From: Gluconobacter roseus NBRC 3990
GTDB lineage: Bacteria > Pseudomonadota > Alphaproteobacteria > Acetobacterales > Acetobacteraceae
NCBI RefSeq assembly: GCF_006538885.1
Contig: NZ_BJLY01000002.1
Location: forward strand, 1 to 64,000
Length of the DNA: 64,000 nucleotides
Direction of reading: 5' to 3'
Under the pieces are notes generated by a model. The model had not been told where the DNA came from. It searched no databases and saw nothing but the letters and a program-made list of their open reading frames with translations. Positions 1 to 9,068 of the stretch are shown piece after piece. The translations under genes and the position numbers were made by a program. The stretch's first letter is position 1. Each line of letters opens with the position of its first letter.

Positions 1-107
1 CCCCTTCAGGTCAGGGGGCGTCGGCAGGTGATTTCGATCAAAAACTGAACTTCCTGACGGAAATGTCAACCTGATCTGTTTTCAATTCTGATAGTGTCAT
101 GTAATCA

Positions 108-121
108 GTTGATATGTCAAC
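108..121. promoter_or_regulatory. Inverted repeat, candidate MarR operator
   Basis: The sequence GTTGATATGTCAAC has two perfect 5-bp arms around a 4-bp centre. It lies 20 bases upstream of the chosen MarR start. MarR proteins usually repress their own operon from such a site, so autoregulation of the MarR-FUSC pair is inferred. A GTG-initiated longer reading frame from 94 would place this palindrome inside the coding region, which is one reason the start at 142 was preferred. Confidence 0.45.
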
Positions 122-141
122 AGATGAGGTGTCACCAGAAA

Positions 142-624
142 ATGGCTGTCCAGTATGATCCGTCCATCCTTCGGGACAGCAGTTTTCATGACATGGGACT
201 GACCTTCCATGTCCTGCGCCTGTCGAGCCTGTGGCGGGCGCAACTGGATCGTCTTCTGCGGCCTGAAGGCATGACCCTCGCGACCATGCGGCCCATGGCA
301 TACCTGATGGTGATGGGAAACGGGATGAAGCAGAGCGATCTGGCCTCCGTCATGGGCGTAGACAGCTCGGCGCTCGTGCGGGTGCTGGACCATCTGGGCG
401 CAGAGAACCTGATCTCGCGGGAGCCCGATCCGCAGGACAGGCGGTCCAATCTTCTGACCCTTACAGCGGCCGGACGTGAGCGGTGCAATCAGTTTCACCG
501 GATCGCGGCGGAACTGGAAGCCCGGCTGACCGAAGGGCTTCCCGACGATGCGGCCGAACTGCTGCGCAGCCAGCTCGGCATGATGGAAGGAAGAGTTTCC
601 CTGTCCGGTTTTTCTTCCTCCTGA
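142..624 (+). CDS. MarR family transcriptional regulator
   Basis: A protein of 160 residues with the MarR winged-helix layout: an N-terminal dimerisation helix, a recognition helix near residues 75-85 (SSALVRVLDHL) and the wing with the typical acidic-basic motif (DPQDRRSN, about 95-102). MarR proteins are dimeric repressors, usually released by phenolic or other aromatic ligands. The gene ends 15 bases before a FUSC-family membrane protein and both probably form one operon, so the likely job is ligand-controlled expression of that exporter. The ATG at 142 was chosen over a GTG at 94 and an ATG at 124 because a palindromic operator candidate lies at 108-121. The ribosome binding site is weak. 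The family is secure; the ligand is unknown. Confidence 0.85.
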   Translation: MAVQYDPSILRDSSFHDMGLTFHVLRLSSLWRAQLDRLLRPEGMTLATMRPMAYLMVMGNGMKQSDLASVMGVDSSALVRVLDHLGAENLISREPDPQDRRSNLLTLTAAGRERCNQFHRIAAELEARLTEGLPDDAAELLRSQLGMMEGRVSLSGFSSS

Positions 625-639
625 TTTTCCGGATCCGCC

Positions 640-2811
640 ATGCGCAATCCTTTTCGCCAGCTTCTTTCTTTCGACCGCAACAGCCTGCGGTGGCAGAATT
701 TCGTCTCAACGGCGGCTTTTACAGCCAGGGTGTTCCTGTCCATCGGCATTGCGCTCTTTCTCGCGTTCATGATCCAGCTGGAATCGCCGATGAGTACGGT
801 CACGACCGTCCTGATCGTCGCGAACCCGACTGTGGGCGCACTGGTCTCCAAGAGTGTGTGGCGTATGACCGGGACGGTGATCGGCGCGGCCCTGAGCACG
901 GCGGTCATGGCGATGTTCGTGCAGTCCGCCGTCCTGTATTTCATGGTGCTGTCGGCCTTTGTGGGCCTGGCTTGCATGACAGCGACATGCCTGCGCTATT
1001 TCCGGGCTTATGCGGCCGTTCTGGCGGGTTACACGATCATCATCGTAGCCGTTCCTGCGTTTGCGCATCCCGAGAATATTTTCATGTCCGCCATGATGCG
1101 CGTGTCGGACGTGGCACTTGGAATCGTTGTGACGGCGGCGGTGTTCATGGTGACGTCGCCGCGTCGGCGTCAGGGCACGATGGATGCGCTTTCGGGGGCG
1201 TTTCGCGAAACGATCCGCCATGCCCTGGTGTTTCATGAAGGACTGATGGACCGCTCCGATGCGCAGGATGCTCCGAGCTCGGAACCTGTTGGGACTGAAG
1301 GGGCTTTCAGGAGCCTTCCGCAGACAATCTATGACGGGCGGCAGCGTCTTCTGGGGCAGCTGGCACGGCTTGGACCTGCCATAGAATACGCCGCGACGGA
1401 CAATCCCGATATTCATGCCGGGGTGCGGGGATATCGGCTCGCCGTCAGTCGCATGACAGGGCTTGTCGCGTCCTATCACCCGTACTGGCGCAACCTGGGG
1501 GTAGCGAATCCGCTTTCGGCACCTGTTCATCGTGAAATCCGCGATACGCTGACCGAGCTTCTCGCCCTGACGGAAACCGCCGGATGGATCGAGTGGCCGC
1601 AGGGCGTTCTGGCCTGTCTGGAAGAGTCGCTCGGGCGGCTTGAGGTTCTGGAGGGGGCGGCGACATCGCCTGCGGTTCAGGCATCTGTCGATAATGTCCG
1701 CGACATTCTCCTCCAGCTTCGCGAGACGGTCCTGGACCTGTCCAGCCCGCGTGGCCCGCATGTCCGCGTCCGGGTGCTGCCTTATCTGGAATGGATGTCG
1801 GCGATCTATAACGGGTTGCGTGGGATGCTGATCGCCTTTCTGGCCTGCATGATCTGGTACATCACCTATTTCCCGACCGGGCCGATGATGATCATGTATG
1901 TCGTGGCGGCGTCGAGCCTGCTGTCTACTGCCCCTTCGGCGGCACGGGCCAGTCTGCCGATGGCGATCGGGACGGCGCTGTCGGTTCCGGCCTGCTGGCT
2001 GTGCCATATCGCAGCACTTCCGCGCGTGGACGGTTATCCTATGCTCTGGCTCTCGGTCTGTGCCTGCATGCTGCCGGGCGTGTGGCTCCAGTTCCATCCG
2101 CGTTACGGGGTGGGGGCGTTCGGCTATACGGTCTTTCTGGCCATGCAACTGATGATAACGAACAGCATGGTTCCCGACGATATCACGCTCATCAACACCT
2201 GGCTCGCCATCCTGATGGGCTGCGCGCTGTTGGTTCTGGTGTTCCGCGTAATCATGCCGGCCGATCAGCGGCTTTATGCCTCGCGGCTCGTCATTTCCCT
2301 TGGCCGCAGCCTCCAGAACCTTTCGGCCCGGCCTGCCGCGAAGGTGCCATCCTGGATGGTGTGGGAGGGGACGCAGATCCAGAAGGTCTCCATCCTGCTG
2401 ATGCGGCTGTCTCTGGTGGCGTCTCCCATCGACCGTCAGGGCTATGTCGATGGCGCGTTTGCTGCTCTGTCCCTAGGACGTCTGCTGATCCGCCTGCGGC
2501 AGGCCGTGGAACCGGCGGGATTGAGTGCTCACGAAAGGGAGGCTCTGGATGTGGCGCTGGCGTCCTTCAGGACCCTGCGGCGGGATCCTGTCGGGACGGC
2601 TGCATCTCTCATGGCCGCTGCGGGGTTAATCGGGGCGGGCGAGGCTTCCGGAATGGAAGGTCTGTACCGTGTCCGTCTGGTGTCGTGTCTGGAGCAGATC
2701 GCCCATATCATCAACAGCATTCCGGGCTTTTTCCATGCGGATGGCCCGTTGCATCTCTGGTATGACGAGCGGGAACCTGCGACGCTGGTTGCGGTCAATC
2801 CGGCGCGGTGA
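640..2811 (+). CDS. FUSC family membrane protein (aromatic acid / efflux type)
   Basis: A 723-residue inner-membrane protein with the duplicated architecture of the FUSC/AaeB family: a first group of hydrophobic helices at about residues 25-175, a soluble stretch of about 200 residues, a second group of helices at about 385-540 and a soluble C-terminal domain. AaeB-type proteins export hydroxylated aromatic acids with a membrane fusion partner; no partner (AaeA/HlyD type) or outer-membrane factor is encoded next to it. The gene follows the MarR regulator by 15 bases, which supports ligand-induced efflux. It is convergent with the GntR gene, with only three bases between the stop codons. Substrate not predictable from sequence alone. 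Confidence 0.8.
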   Translation: MRNPFRQLLSFDRNSLRWQNFVSTAAFTARVFLSIGIALFLAFMIQLESPMSTVTTVLIVANPTVGALVSKSVWRMTGTVIGAALSTAVMAMFVQSAVLYFMVLSAFVGLACMTATCLRYFRAYAAVLAGYTIIIVAVPAFAHPENIFMSAMMRVSDVALGIVVTAAVFMVTSPRRRQGTMDALSGAFRETIRHALVFHEGLMDRSDAQDAPSSEPVGTEGAFRSLPQTIYDGRQRLLGQLARLGPAIEYAATDNPDIHAGVRGYRLAVSRMTGLVASYHPYWRNLGVANPLSAPVHREIRDTLTELLALTETAGWIEWPQGVLACLEESLGRLEVLEGAATSPAVQASVDNVRDILLQLRETVLDLSSPRGPHVRVRVLPYLEWMSAIYNGLRGMLIAFLACMIWYITYFPTGPMMIMYVVAASSLLSTAPSAARASLPMAIGTALSVPACWLCHIAALPRVDGYPMLWLSVCACMLPGVWLQFHPRYGVGAFGYTVFLAMQLMITNSMVPDDITLINTWLAILMGCALLVLVFRVIMPADQRLYASRLVISLGRSLQNLSARPAAKVPSWMVWEGTQIQKVSILLMRLSLVASPIDRQGYVDGAFAALSLGRLLIRLRQAVEPAGLSAHEREALDVALASFRTLRRDPVGTAASLMAAAGLIGAGEASGMEGLYRVRLVSCLEQIAHIINSIPGFFHADGPLHLWYDEREPATLVAVNPAR

Positions 2812-2814
2812 GGA

Positions 2815-3507
2815 TCAGGGCGTTGTCCGCTCGCGGATGACGTCCAGCGACAGGGAGGCGGCTTCGAGAATATGCTGCTTCGTCAGGCGGCCGAGCTCCT
2901 CGCCGTCGCGGGCGCGGCAGGCCTGAAGGATCTGGAAATGCTCGGCGTCGGTCGCGGCTTTCCGCCCCGGCAGTTCCAGATGGGCGCGGATATAGCGGTC
3001 GAGCCGGGAATGCAGGTCGTGGATCATGCTGTACAGTCGCGGACGCTGCGCTGCGGCATAGATGGCACCGTGAAATTCCCAGTTCAGACGTCCGGACTGC
3101 TCCATCCCCTGGGTGCCGCCTGTTCCGCTGACAAAGGCCTCATAGGCGTCCTCGATCCGCGCCAGATCGACACGGGTAAGGGACGTCATGGCCAGTCCGG
3201 CCGCCATGCTTTCCAGCGAGGCGCGGATGTCCGAATATTCCAGGATATCCGCCTCGCTCAGTCCGGTGACCACGGCGCCGCGATGGGGCAGGAAGGCGAT
3301 CAGGCCTTCCGCCTCAAGCTGTTTGAGCGCTTCGCGGACCGGGATGGTGGAGACGCCGAAATTGCGGGCAAGCTCCGACTGTCGCATCGGCTGGCCATCG
3401 GTCAGGATGCCGTCCGTGATGGCACGGCGCAGGGCGTCCGCGATTTCGAGCGAGGCCGAGCCGCTTTTCGTATCAACAGGTGTAAACTTCGGCTCGGCAG
3501 CGCGCAT
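2815..3507 (-). CDS. GntR family regulator, FadR subfamily (FCD domain)
   Basis: A 230-residue protein with an N-terminal winged helix (about residues 15-80, including RQSELARNFGVSTIPVREAL) and an all-helical FCD ligand domain with the usual Asp and His metal or acid ligands in the C-terminal two thirds. FadR-type GntR proteins answer to small carboxylic or amino acids. It follows putA on the same strand, and because this PutA lacks its own DNA-binding domain, control of proline catabolism by this regulator is a reasonable inference. The ATG at 3507 was chosen because homology-like sequence starts there; an ATG at 3564, 15 bases after putA, is possible. Confidence 0.8.
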   Translation of the reverse strand: MRAAEPKFTPVDTKSGSASLEIADALRRAITDGILTDGQPMRQSELARNFGVSTIPVREALKQLEAEGLIAFLPHRGAVVTGLSEADILEYSDIRASLESMAAGLAMTSLTRVDLARIEDAYEAFVSGTGGTQGMEQSGRLNWEFHGAIYAAAQRPRLYSMIHDLHSRLDRYIRAHLELPGRKAATDAEHFQILQACRARDGEELGRLTKQHILEAASLSLDVIRERTTP

Positions 3508-3525
3508 GGGGTCGTCCGTCAGTTG

Positions 3526-3539
3526 AGAGGCAGTCCTCT
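3526..3539. promoter_or_regulatory. Inverted repeat between putA and the GntR gene
   Basis: AGAGG-4-CCTCT, two perfect arms just upstream of the GntR start at 3507. FadR-like regulators bind short palindromes, so an autoregulatory operator is possible. The site is short and could be chance; it would be coding if the longer GntR start at 3564 were used. Confidence 0.25.
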
Positions 3540-3578
3540 TAGCATGGCCGGCGCGAACGGCCATGCCGGACAGGACCG

Positions 3579-6500
3579 TTATCCGATGGTCATCAGGCTG
3601 GCATTGCCGCCCGCGGCCGTCGTATTCGTGCTGACGACCTTTTCCTGAAGCACCCATTCAGGCCGGATCGGGCTTTTCGCGTCAAGCATGTAGAGCTGCA
3701 CGATCATGCCCGAACGCGACAGGGCCGCACGGGCCTGTTCCGCCATCTGCTTTTCTTCCGGCGACGCAAGGATCGTCCGACATCCTGCAACACGCCCGCC
3801 CTGCGTGCGGCGGATATGCAGTGCAAGCGCATCGGGAAGGTCGGAAACCCAGTCCGAAGCCACATTCGGCCCCTGAACGAAGGCCGTGTTTCCACCGCTC
3901 AGGGCGAGGCCCACGGCGCGGAGCATGGTCTCGCGGTTGCTGGCGATGCACAGGACGGCGCCACGCGGCAGAAGCTGGTACAGGTTAGTTTCGCCGACCG
4001 GGCCGGGCAGTTCACGCGTGGCGCCGCACATGCCGTGCTGCATGGCGTCCACGATTGTCTGATAGAGCGGGAAGCTTGTTCGCATCAGCCAGGACAGGAA
4101 CAGTCGTGCGGGCTCTGGCAGTTCCTGGTTTTCCCAGTCCGTATGGGCCGGGGCGATGCTCATCAGGCGACGCAGGATCAGCGGACCACCGGCTTTCGGA
4201 CCGGTACCGGACAGCTTTTCGCCGCCAAATGGCTGGCTGCCCACAACGGCGCCGACCATGTTGCGGTTGACGTAGAGGTTCCCGGCCTCGATGCGTGATG
4301 TGACATGCGCCATGCGGCTTTCGATCCTTGTGTGCAGACCGAAAGTCAGGCCGTAGCCGGACTGGTTGATTGCATTGATCAGGGCCTCGAAGCCGCTGGC
4401 TTCAAAGCGCAGGACATGCAGGACCGGTCCGAAGACTTCGCCTTTGAGATCCGCCAGACTGTCGATCTCGATGATGGTCGGGGCGATGAATGTGCCGTTC
4501 GATGCCGCGTTCGGAAGGGGAAGGGACCAGACGGCGCGGTTCTGCGCGCGGGATGCGTCGATATAGGTCTGGATCCCGGATTGGGCTTCAGCCGAAATGA
4601 CCGGGCCGACATCCGTATGCAGTTCCGCCGGATTGCCTACGCGCAGTTCTTCCAAGGCGCCACGGAGCATGGTCAGGACGCGATCGGCGCAGTCTTCCTG
4701 TACGCACAGGACGCGCAGGGCGGAACAGCGCTGACCTGCGCTGTCGAAGGCCGAGACCAGAACGTCTGCGACCACCTGTTCGGTCAGGGCGGAGCTGTCC
4801 ACGATCATGGCGTTCTGGCCGCCGGTCTCGGCCACGAACGGAATGGGCTGCCCGTCCGCGCCGGTGCGTCCGGCCAGAGTGCTGGCGATCAGGCCCGCCA
4901 CGGCGGTGGAGCCGGTGAACATCACGCCGGCAATCCGCGGATCGGCCACAAGGGCCGCGCCAGTCTCGCCAGCACCCGGCACCAGTCGGAGAGCGCTTTC
5001 CGGAATGCCGGCTTCGCGCAGAAGGGCAACGGCGCGCAGGGCAATGAAGGGTGTTTCCTCTGCCGGTTTTGCGACGACCGTGTTGCCAGCCGCCAGTGCA
5101 ACCGAAATCTGTCCCAGGAAAATGGCGAGAGGGAAGTTCCATGGGCTGATACAGGCGACGACGCCGAGCGGTGCACTGCTACCGGCCTGGGCCGTTTCGC
5201 GGGCCTGAACTGCGTAATATCGCAGGAAATCAACGGCCTCGCGGACTTCGGAGAGCGCATTGGCATAGGACTTGCCTGCTTCGCGGACCAAGAGGGCCAT
5301 TAGTTCGCTCTGATGCTCTTCCAGCAGGTCGGCCGCGCGATCGAGCCTGGTGCTTCGTGCGTCGGCGGATAGAGCTGCCCATGCTGCGCCTTCGCTTTCG
5401 ACGGCATCAATGGCCTTGCGGACATCCTCTTCGGTTCCGAAACGGACACTGCCGATCCTGTCCGAATGGTTGGACGGATTGCGGATCTCCTGCGTCGCAC
5501 CCGAGCAGGACAGGTTTTCTAGCGTCTGTTTTTCGGAGGCACAGACGGCTTCGGCCAGGGCCGTGACGGTGTGTTCGTCGGTCAGGTCCAGTCCGCGGGA
5601 ATTGGTGCGTTCGGGCGCGAACAGGTCCTTCGGCAGGGCGATGGACGGGTGTGAGGCGCCCGGTGGCTGGACGGCTTTTGCGAGCGCGACCGGATCGGCG
5701 ATCAGGGTCTCGATGGGCAGGCTCTCATCGCCGATCTGGTTGACGAAGGACGAGTTGGCGCCGTTTTCCAGCAGGCGGCGCACCAGATAGGCCAGCAGCG
5801 TCTCATGCGAGCCGACCGGGGCATACACACGGCACGGGCGGTTGAGCTTCTGCGGGCCGACGACTTCGTTATAAAGCGTCTCGCCCATGCCGTGCAGGCA
5901 CTGGAATTCGTAGTCGCCAATCTGGAAGTTCAGGCCGGCCAATGTGTAGATCGTGGCCAGCGTGCGGGCATTATGGGTTGCGAACTGCGGGAAGACGACA
6001 TCACGCGCCGCCAGAAGCTTTTTTGCGCAGGCGATATAGCTGACATCCGTGTAGCATTTACGCGTATAGACCGGGAAATCCGTCTGGCCTTCGACCTGCG
6101 CCTTCTTGATTTCGCTGTCCCAGTACGCGCCCTTCACCAGACGGATCATAAGGCGATGTCCGCTGCGGCGGCCGAGATCGATCAGATAGTCCAGAACCTT
6201 CGGGGCGCGGCGTCCATAGGCCTGCACGACGATGCCGATGCCGTTCCAGCCGTCCAGTTCCGGGCAGTGGCACAAATCTTCGATCAGATCGAGCGAGAGG
6301 TCCAGACGTTCGCTTTCTTCGGCGTCGATATTGATGCCGATGTCATAGCGGCGGGCCTGAATGACGAGGTCTTTCAGCGTCTGGCCGAGTTCTTTCAGGA
6401 CGCGCTCGCGCTGGGCGAAGGCATAGCGTGGGTGCAGGGCCGAGAGCTTGATGGAAATTCCGGCCTTCTCATAGACATTCGCACCGCGTGCGGTCTGGCC

Positions 6501-7187
6501 AATCACGTCAATCGCGCGCTCATAGTCACGGCGGTAGCGCAGGGCGTCGGCTTCCGTCATCGCCGCTTCGCCGAGCATGTCGTAGGAATATTTGAAGTCG
6601 CGCTCTTCAGGTTCGGTACTGACCTTGCGGGCTTCTTCGATGGTCTCGCCGATGACGAACTGCTCGCCCATCATGCGCATGGCGATGTCGAGCGCACGGC
6701 GGACCAGTGGCTGCCCACCACGTCCGACGAGGCGGAACAGCGCGGCGGCGAGACCTTCATCCGTGTCGTTGGTCAGCTTGCCCGTCAGCATCAGCCCCCA
6801 CGAGGCCGCATTCACGAAAACGGATTTTTTGCCGCCGACATGGGAAAGCCAGTCTCCGGGGCCGATCCGGTCGCGGATCAGGGCGTCGCGTGTGGCGGCA
6901 TCCGGAATGCGCAGGAGTGCCTCGGCCAGACACATCAGGGAGACGCCCTCGGCGGAGGAGAGCGAGAATTCCTGCACTAACGCCTCGACGCCGCCCGGGC
7001 GACGCTGCGTCCGCAGCGTACGGGTCAGATGGCGGGCGACGTCAAACGTGTTCTGCTGTTCCGTTTCGGTCAGTGTGGCCTGTTCGATCAGGGGAAGGAT
7101 GCACTCTGCTTCGGGCCTGCGCATGTCTGCGGCGATGGCCTGACGAAGGGAGGAGCGGACAGGATAGGACGGCACAAAAGTTGACAT
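3579..7187 (-). CDS. putA: Bifunctional proline dehydrogenase / P5C dehydrogenase PutA
   Basis: A protein of 1202 residues that oxidises proline to glutamate in two steps: FAD-dependent proline dehydrogenase passing electrons to quinone, then NAD-dependent glutamate-semialdehyde dehydrogenase. The proline dehydrogenase barrel carries the family motif RLVKGAYWDSEIKKAQ at about 349-364. The aldehyde dehydrogenase half shows FVAETGGQNAMIVDSS (about 784-799) and the catalytic cysteine in SAGQRCSALR (about 821). The protein ends with the conserved PutA tail NTTAAGGNASLMTIG. The N-terminal ribbon-helix-helix DNA-binding domain of enterobacterial PutA is absent, so this PutA should not repress its own gene; the adjacent GntR gene may do that. 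The start at 7187 has a GAGG ribosome site; an ATG at 7232 is also possible. Confidence 0.95.
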   Translation of the reverse strand: MSTFVPSYPVRSSLRQAIAADMRRPEAECILPLIEQATLTETEQQNTFDVARHLTRTLRTQRRPGGVEALVQEFSLSSAEGVSLMCLAEALLRIPDAATRDALIRDRIGPGDWLSHVGGKKSVFVNAASWGLMLTGKLTNDTDEGLAAALFRLVGRGGQPLVRRALDIAMRMMGEQFVIGETIEEARKVSTEPEERDFKYSYDMLGEAAMTEADALRYRRDYERAIDVIGQTARGANVYEKAGISIKLSALHPRYAFAQRERVLKELGQTLKDLVIQARRYDIGINIDAEESERLDLSLDLIEDLCHCPELDGWNGIGIVVQAYGRRAPKVLDYLIDLGRRSGHRLMIRLVKGAYWDSEIKKAQVEGQTDFPVYTRKCYTDVSYIACAKKLLAARDVVFPQFATHNARTLATIYTLAGLNFQIGDYEFQCLHGMGETLYNEVVGPQKLNRPCRVYAPVGSHETLLAYLVRRLLENGANSSFVNQIGDESLPIETLIADPVALAKAVQPPGASHPSIALPKDLFAPERTNSRGLDLTDEHTVTALAEAVCASEKQTLENLSCSGATQEIRNPSNHSDRIGSVRFGTEEDVRKAIDAVESEGAAWAALSADARSTRLDRAADLLEEHQSELMALLVREAGKSYANALSEVREAVDFLRYYAVQARETAQAGSSAPLGVVACISPWNFPLAIFLGQISVALAAGNTVVAKPAEETPFIALRAVALLREAGIPESALRLVPGAGETGAALVADPRIAGVMFTGSTAVAGLIASTLAGRTGADGQPIPFVAETGGQNAMIVDSSALTEQVVADVLVSAFDSAGQRCSALRVLCVQEDCADRVLTMLRGALEELRVGNPAELHTDVGPVISAEAQSGIQTYIDASRAQNRAVWSLPLPNAASNGTFIAPTIIEIDSLADLKGEVFGPVLHVLRFEASGFEALINAINQSGYGLTFGLHTRIESRMAHVTSRIEAGNLYVNRNMVGAVVGSQPFGGEKLSGTGPKAGGPLILRRLMSIAPAHTDWENQELPEPARLFLSWLMRTSFPLYQTIVDAMQHGMCGATRELPGPVGETNLYQLLPRGAVLCIASNRETMLRAVGLALSGGNTAFVQGPNVASDWVSDLPDALALHIRRTQGGRVAGCRTILASPEEKQMAEQARAALSRSGMIVQLYMLDAKSPIRPEWVLQEKVVSTNTTAAGGNASLMTIG

Positions 7188-7228
7188 GGACTCAGCCTCG
7201 GACACGACACTCGGTCTGAGTTCTATAA

Positions 7229-7257
7229 TCATATACGATCCTGAATAAAATATATGA
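7229..7257. promoter_or_regulatory. AT-rich inverted repeat upstream of putA
   Basis: TCATATA and TATATGA form a 7-bp inverted repeat separated by 15 bases in the 89-base gap between the P1 peptidase gene and putA. The gap is clearly richer in A+T than its surroundings and probably holds the putA promoter and an operator. The repeat overlaps the alternative putA start at 7232, which favours the start at 7187. Confidence 0.35.
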
Positions 7258-7276
7258 AATGAGGGTCAGATCATTT

Positions 7277-8290
7277 TTATGGCGTATCTTTGGATCCGAA
7301 ACGTTCGTGCCATGTCGGGAGCGCGGCGCCGCCGGGAAGAGGGGACGCCTCGTACACGCCCCGGGCGATGGCGCGGGCCGTGACCTGCGTGGCGGCATGG
7401 AGGATTTCGGTCCATTCCTGACCCATCGGAGCTGGCTTTTTGCAGGTCGAGACCCCGATCATGGCATCCCCGTCCAGAGGCAGATGGGCAGGAAACACGC
7501 CGCGTGCCACGCCGTCCTGCGCCAGAATAGCGAGGCGTTTCGCCTGTGTTTTGGTGAGGGTGGCGTCCGTGGCGATGAGGCCGATCGTGGTGCCAGTGAC
7601 GGAGGCCCATTTGGAACGCAGGCGCAAATCTTCTGCGCTCAGATGCGCCGGCATGCCCAGACCGCCGAATTCGTTACCCTGCTCGAAAGGCGCGCTCCAG
7701 AAATGCAGCCCGTCGCCGATTGTGGCTGTTCCGACGGCATTGACGGCGACCAGCGCGGCCACGCGGTGCCCGGCGGGTGTGATCGTGCTCGCCGAGCCCA
7801 GCCCCCCGCGCAGTGTGGCGGTTGTCGCGCCTGTTCCTGCGCCAGCCGTGCCCAGTGTGAAAGCTCCGCTTCGGGCGCTGGTCGCGGCCTGATGGCCCAT
7901 TTCGGCGTAGGGCGAATAGCGGCCCCATGTCGTCTGTCCGCCCGCAGGAAGGTCGTAAAGACTGGCCTGCACCACGATGGGGACGCGGATGGTGCCCGGC
8001 GGCAGAGGCGCGTTGTCGAACTGCTCGCGCAGCCAGGCCTGAACTCCCGTTGTTGCGTCCAGCCCATAGGTCGAGCCGCCTGACAGGACGAGCGCGTGGA
8101 TATGATTGACCATATTTTCCGGTTCCAGCAGAGCGGTTTCCCGCAGGGCCGGGGCGCCGCCCGGGAAACTGCCGGAGGCGATGACGGGGCGATCGAACAG
8201 GATCGCCGTTACCCCCGTGCGAAGGGTCAGGTTCTGACTATGACCGACGCGGATGCCGGGAATGTCGGTGAGAAGGTTCAGGCTGGTCAT
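7277..8290 (-). CDS. P1 family peptidase (DmpA-like aminopeptidase)
   Basis: A 337-residue member of the P1/DmpA family of self-processing N-terminal nucleophile hydrolases, which remove N-terminal residues from short peptides or amides and can accept D-amino acid substrates. Visible family features are the start IPGIRVGH, the glycine-rich segment LSGGSTYGLDATTGV, and the Gly-Ser processing site in GGLGSAST near residue 200, where the serine becomes the nucleophile after cleavage. No signal peptide is seen, so it is probably cytoplasmic. It is the last gene after a peptide ABC transporter, 13 bases downstream of the second ATPase gene, and most likely digests what that transporter imports. 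Substrate stereospecificity is unknown. Confidence 0.88.
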   Translation of the reverse strand: MTSLNLLTDIPGIRVGHSQNLTLRTGVTAILFDRPVIASGSFPGGAPALRETALLEPENMVNHIHALVLSGGSTYGLDATTGVQAWLREQFDNAPLPPGTIRVPIVVQASLYDLPAGGQTTWGRYSPYAEMGHQAATSARSGAFTLGTAGAGTGATTATLRGGLGSASTITPAGHRVAALVAVNAVGTATIGDGLHFWSAPFEQGNEFGGLGMPAHLSAEDLRLRSKWASVTGTTIGLIATDATLTKTQAKRLAILAQDGVARGVFPAHLPLDGDAMIGVSTCKKPAPMGQEWTEILHAATQVTARAIARGVYEASPLPGGAALPTWHERFGSKDTP

Positions 8291-8303
8291 GACGCCTCGC
8301 GGG

Positions 8304-9068
8304 TCAGTAGGTGTTTTCAAGAAGCGCCTTTGTGGCGGGCTGGGTGGGCGTATCCAGAATATCGGACGCCGGGCCGGATTCCACGATCCGGCCCTGATCC
8401 AGAACGGCGATATGGTGCGACAGATGGCGGATGACGGCCAGATCGTGACTGACGAAAACATATGCCAGCCCATGGCGCTGCCGTAGGTCCAGCAGCAGAT
8501 TCAGGACGATAGCCTGCGTTGACACGTCCAGCGCCGAGACGGCTTCATCGGCGATGATGACGGATGGACGGGTGATCAGGGCGCGGGCGATGGCAATCCG
8601 CTGTCGCTGGCCGCCGGAAAAGGCTCTGGGATAGCGATCGGCCATATCGGCAGACAGACCAACTTCTTTGAGCGCCGTCAGAATACGGGCGTCCCGATCA
8701 GGCGCGGGATCGAGCGGTTCGCCCACGATGTCACGGACAGTCTGGCGCGGATCGAGGGCGCCGTATGGGTCCTGAAAGATCATCTGGATCGCAGGGCGGA
8801 TTTCTTTCCGGACCTGCACCGGGGCTGTTGCGAGATCCTGCCCCTGATACAGGACCTGGCCTTCATCGGGTGCAACAAGGCCGCTGAGAATGCGGCACAG
8901 GGTGGACTTTCCGCTTCCGGATGCGCCGATAATGCCGAGTGTCTGGCCTTCTTGCAGATCGAGACTGATCTCTTTCAGGATCGGACTGCTCTCGCGGCGC
9001 AGGAACGGAAAGATGTGGCGGTCCATTTTCCCGTATGTCACAGCGCGCGCCTGAAGGATCGGGCTCAT
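8304..9068 (-). CDS. Peptide ABC transporter ATPase (DppF/OppF type)
   Basis: A 254-residue ATPase with Walker A GASGSGKST (about residues 49-57), signature FSGGQRQRIAIAR, Walker B ending in IIADE and a switch histidine in FVSHD. This is the second of two ATPases of a peptide transporter. Its start overlaps the end of the preceding ATPase gene by four bases (ATGA), which implies translational coupling. It lacks the long C-terminal Fe-S extension of classical DppF proteins, being somewhat short for the family. Confidence 0.92.
   Translation of the reverse strand: MSPILQARAVTYGKMDRHIFPFLRRESSPILKEISLDLQEGQTLGIIGASGSGKSTLCRILSGLVAPDEGQVLYQGQDLATAPVQVRKEIRPAIQMIFQDPYGALDPRQTVRDIVGEPLDPAPDRDARILTALKEVGLSADMADRYPRAFSGGQRQRIAIARALITRPSVIIADEAVSALDVSTQAIVLNLLLDLRQRHGLAYVFVSHDLAVIRHLSHHIAVLDQGRIVESGPASDILDTPTQPATKALLENTY

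Noticed and set aside
706-2148. Long antisense frame of 480 residues opposite the FUSC gene
   Set aside because: His/Arg/Gln-rich composition and no family likeness; a shadow of the high-G+C gene on the plus strand. The same holds for similar long frames opposite the M3 peptidase, PutA and the TonB receptor.
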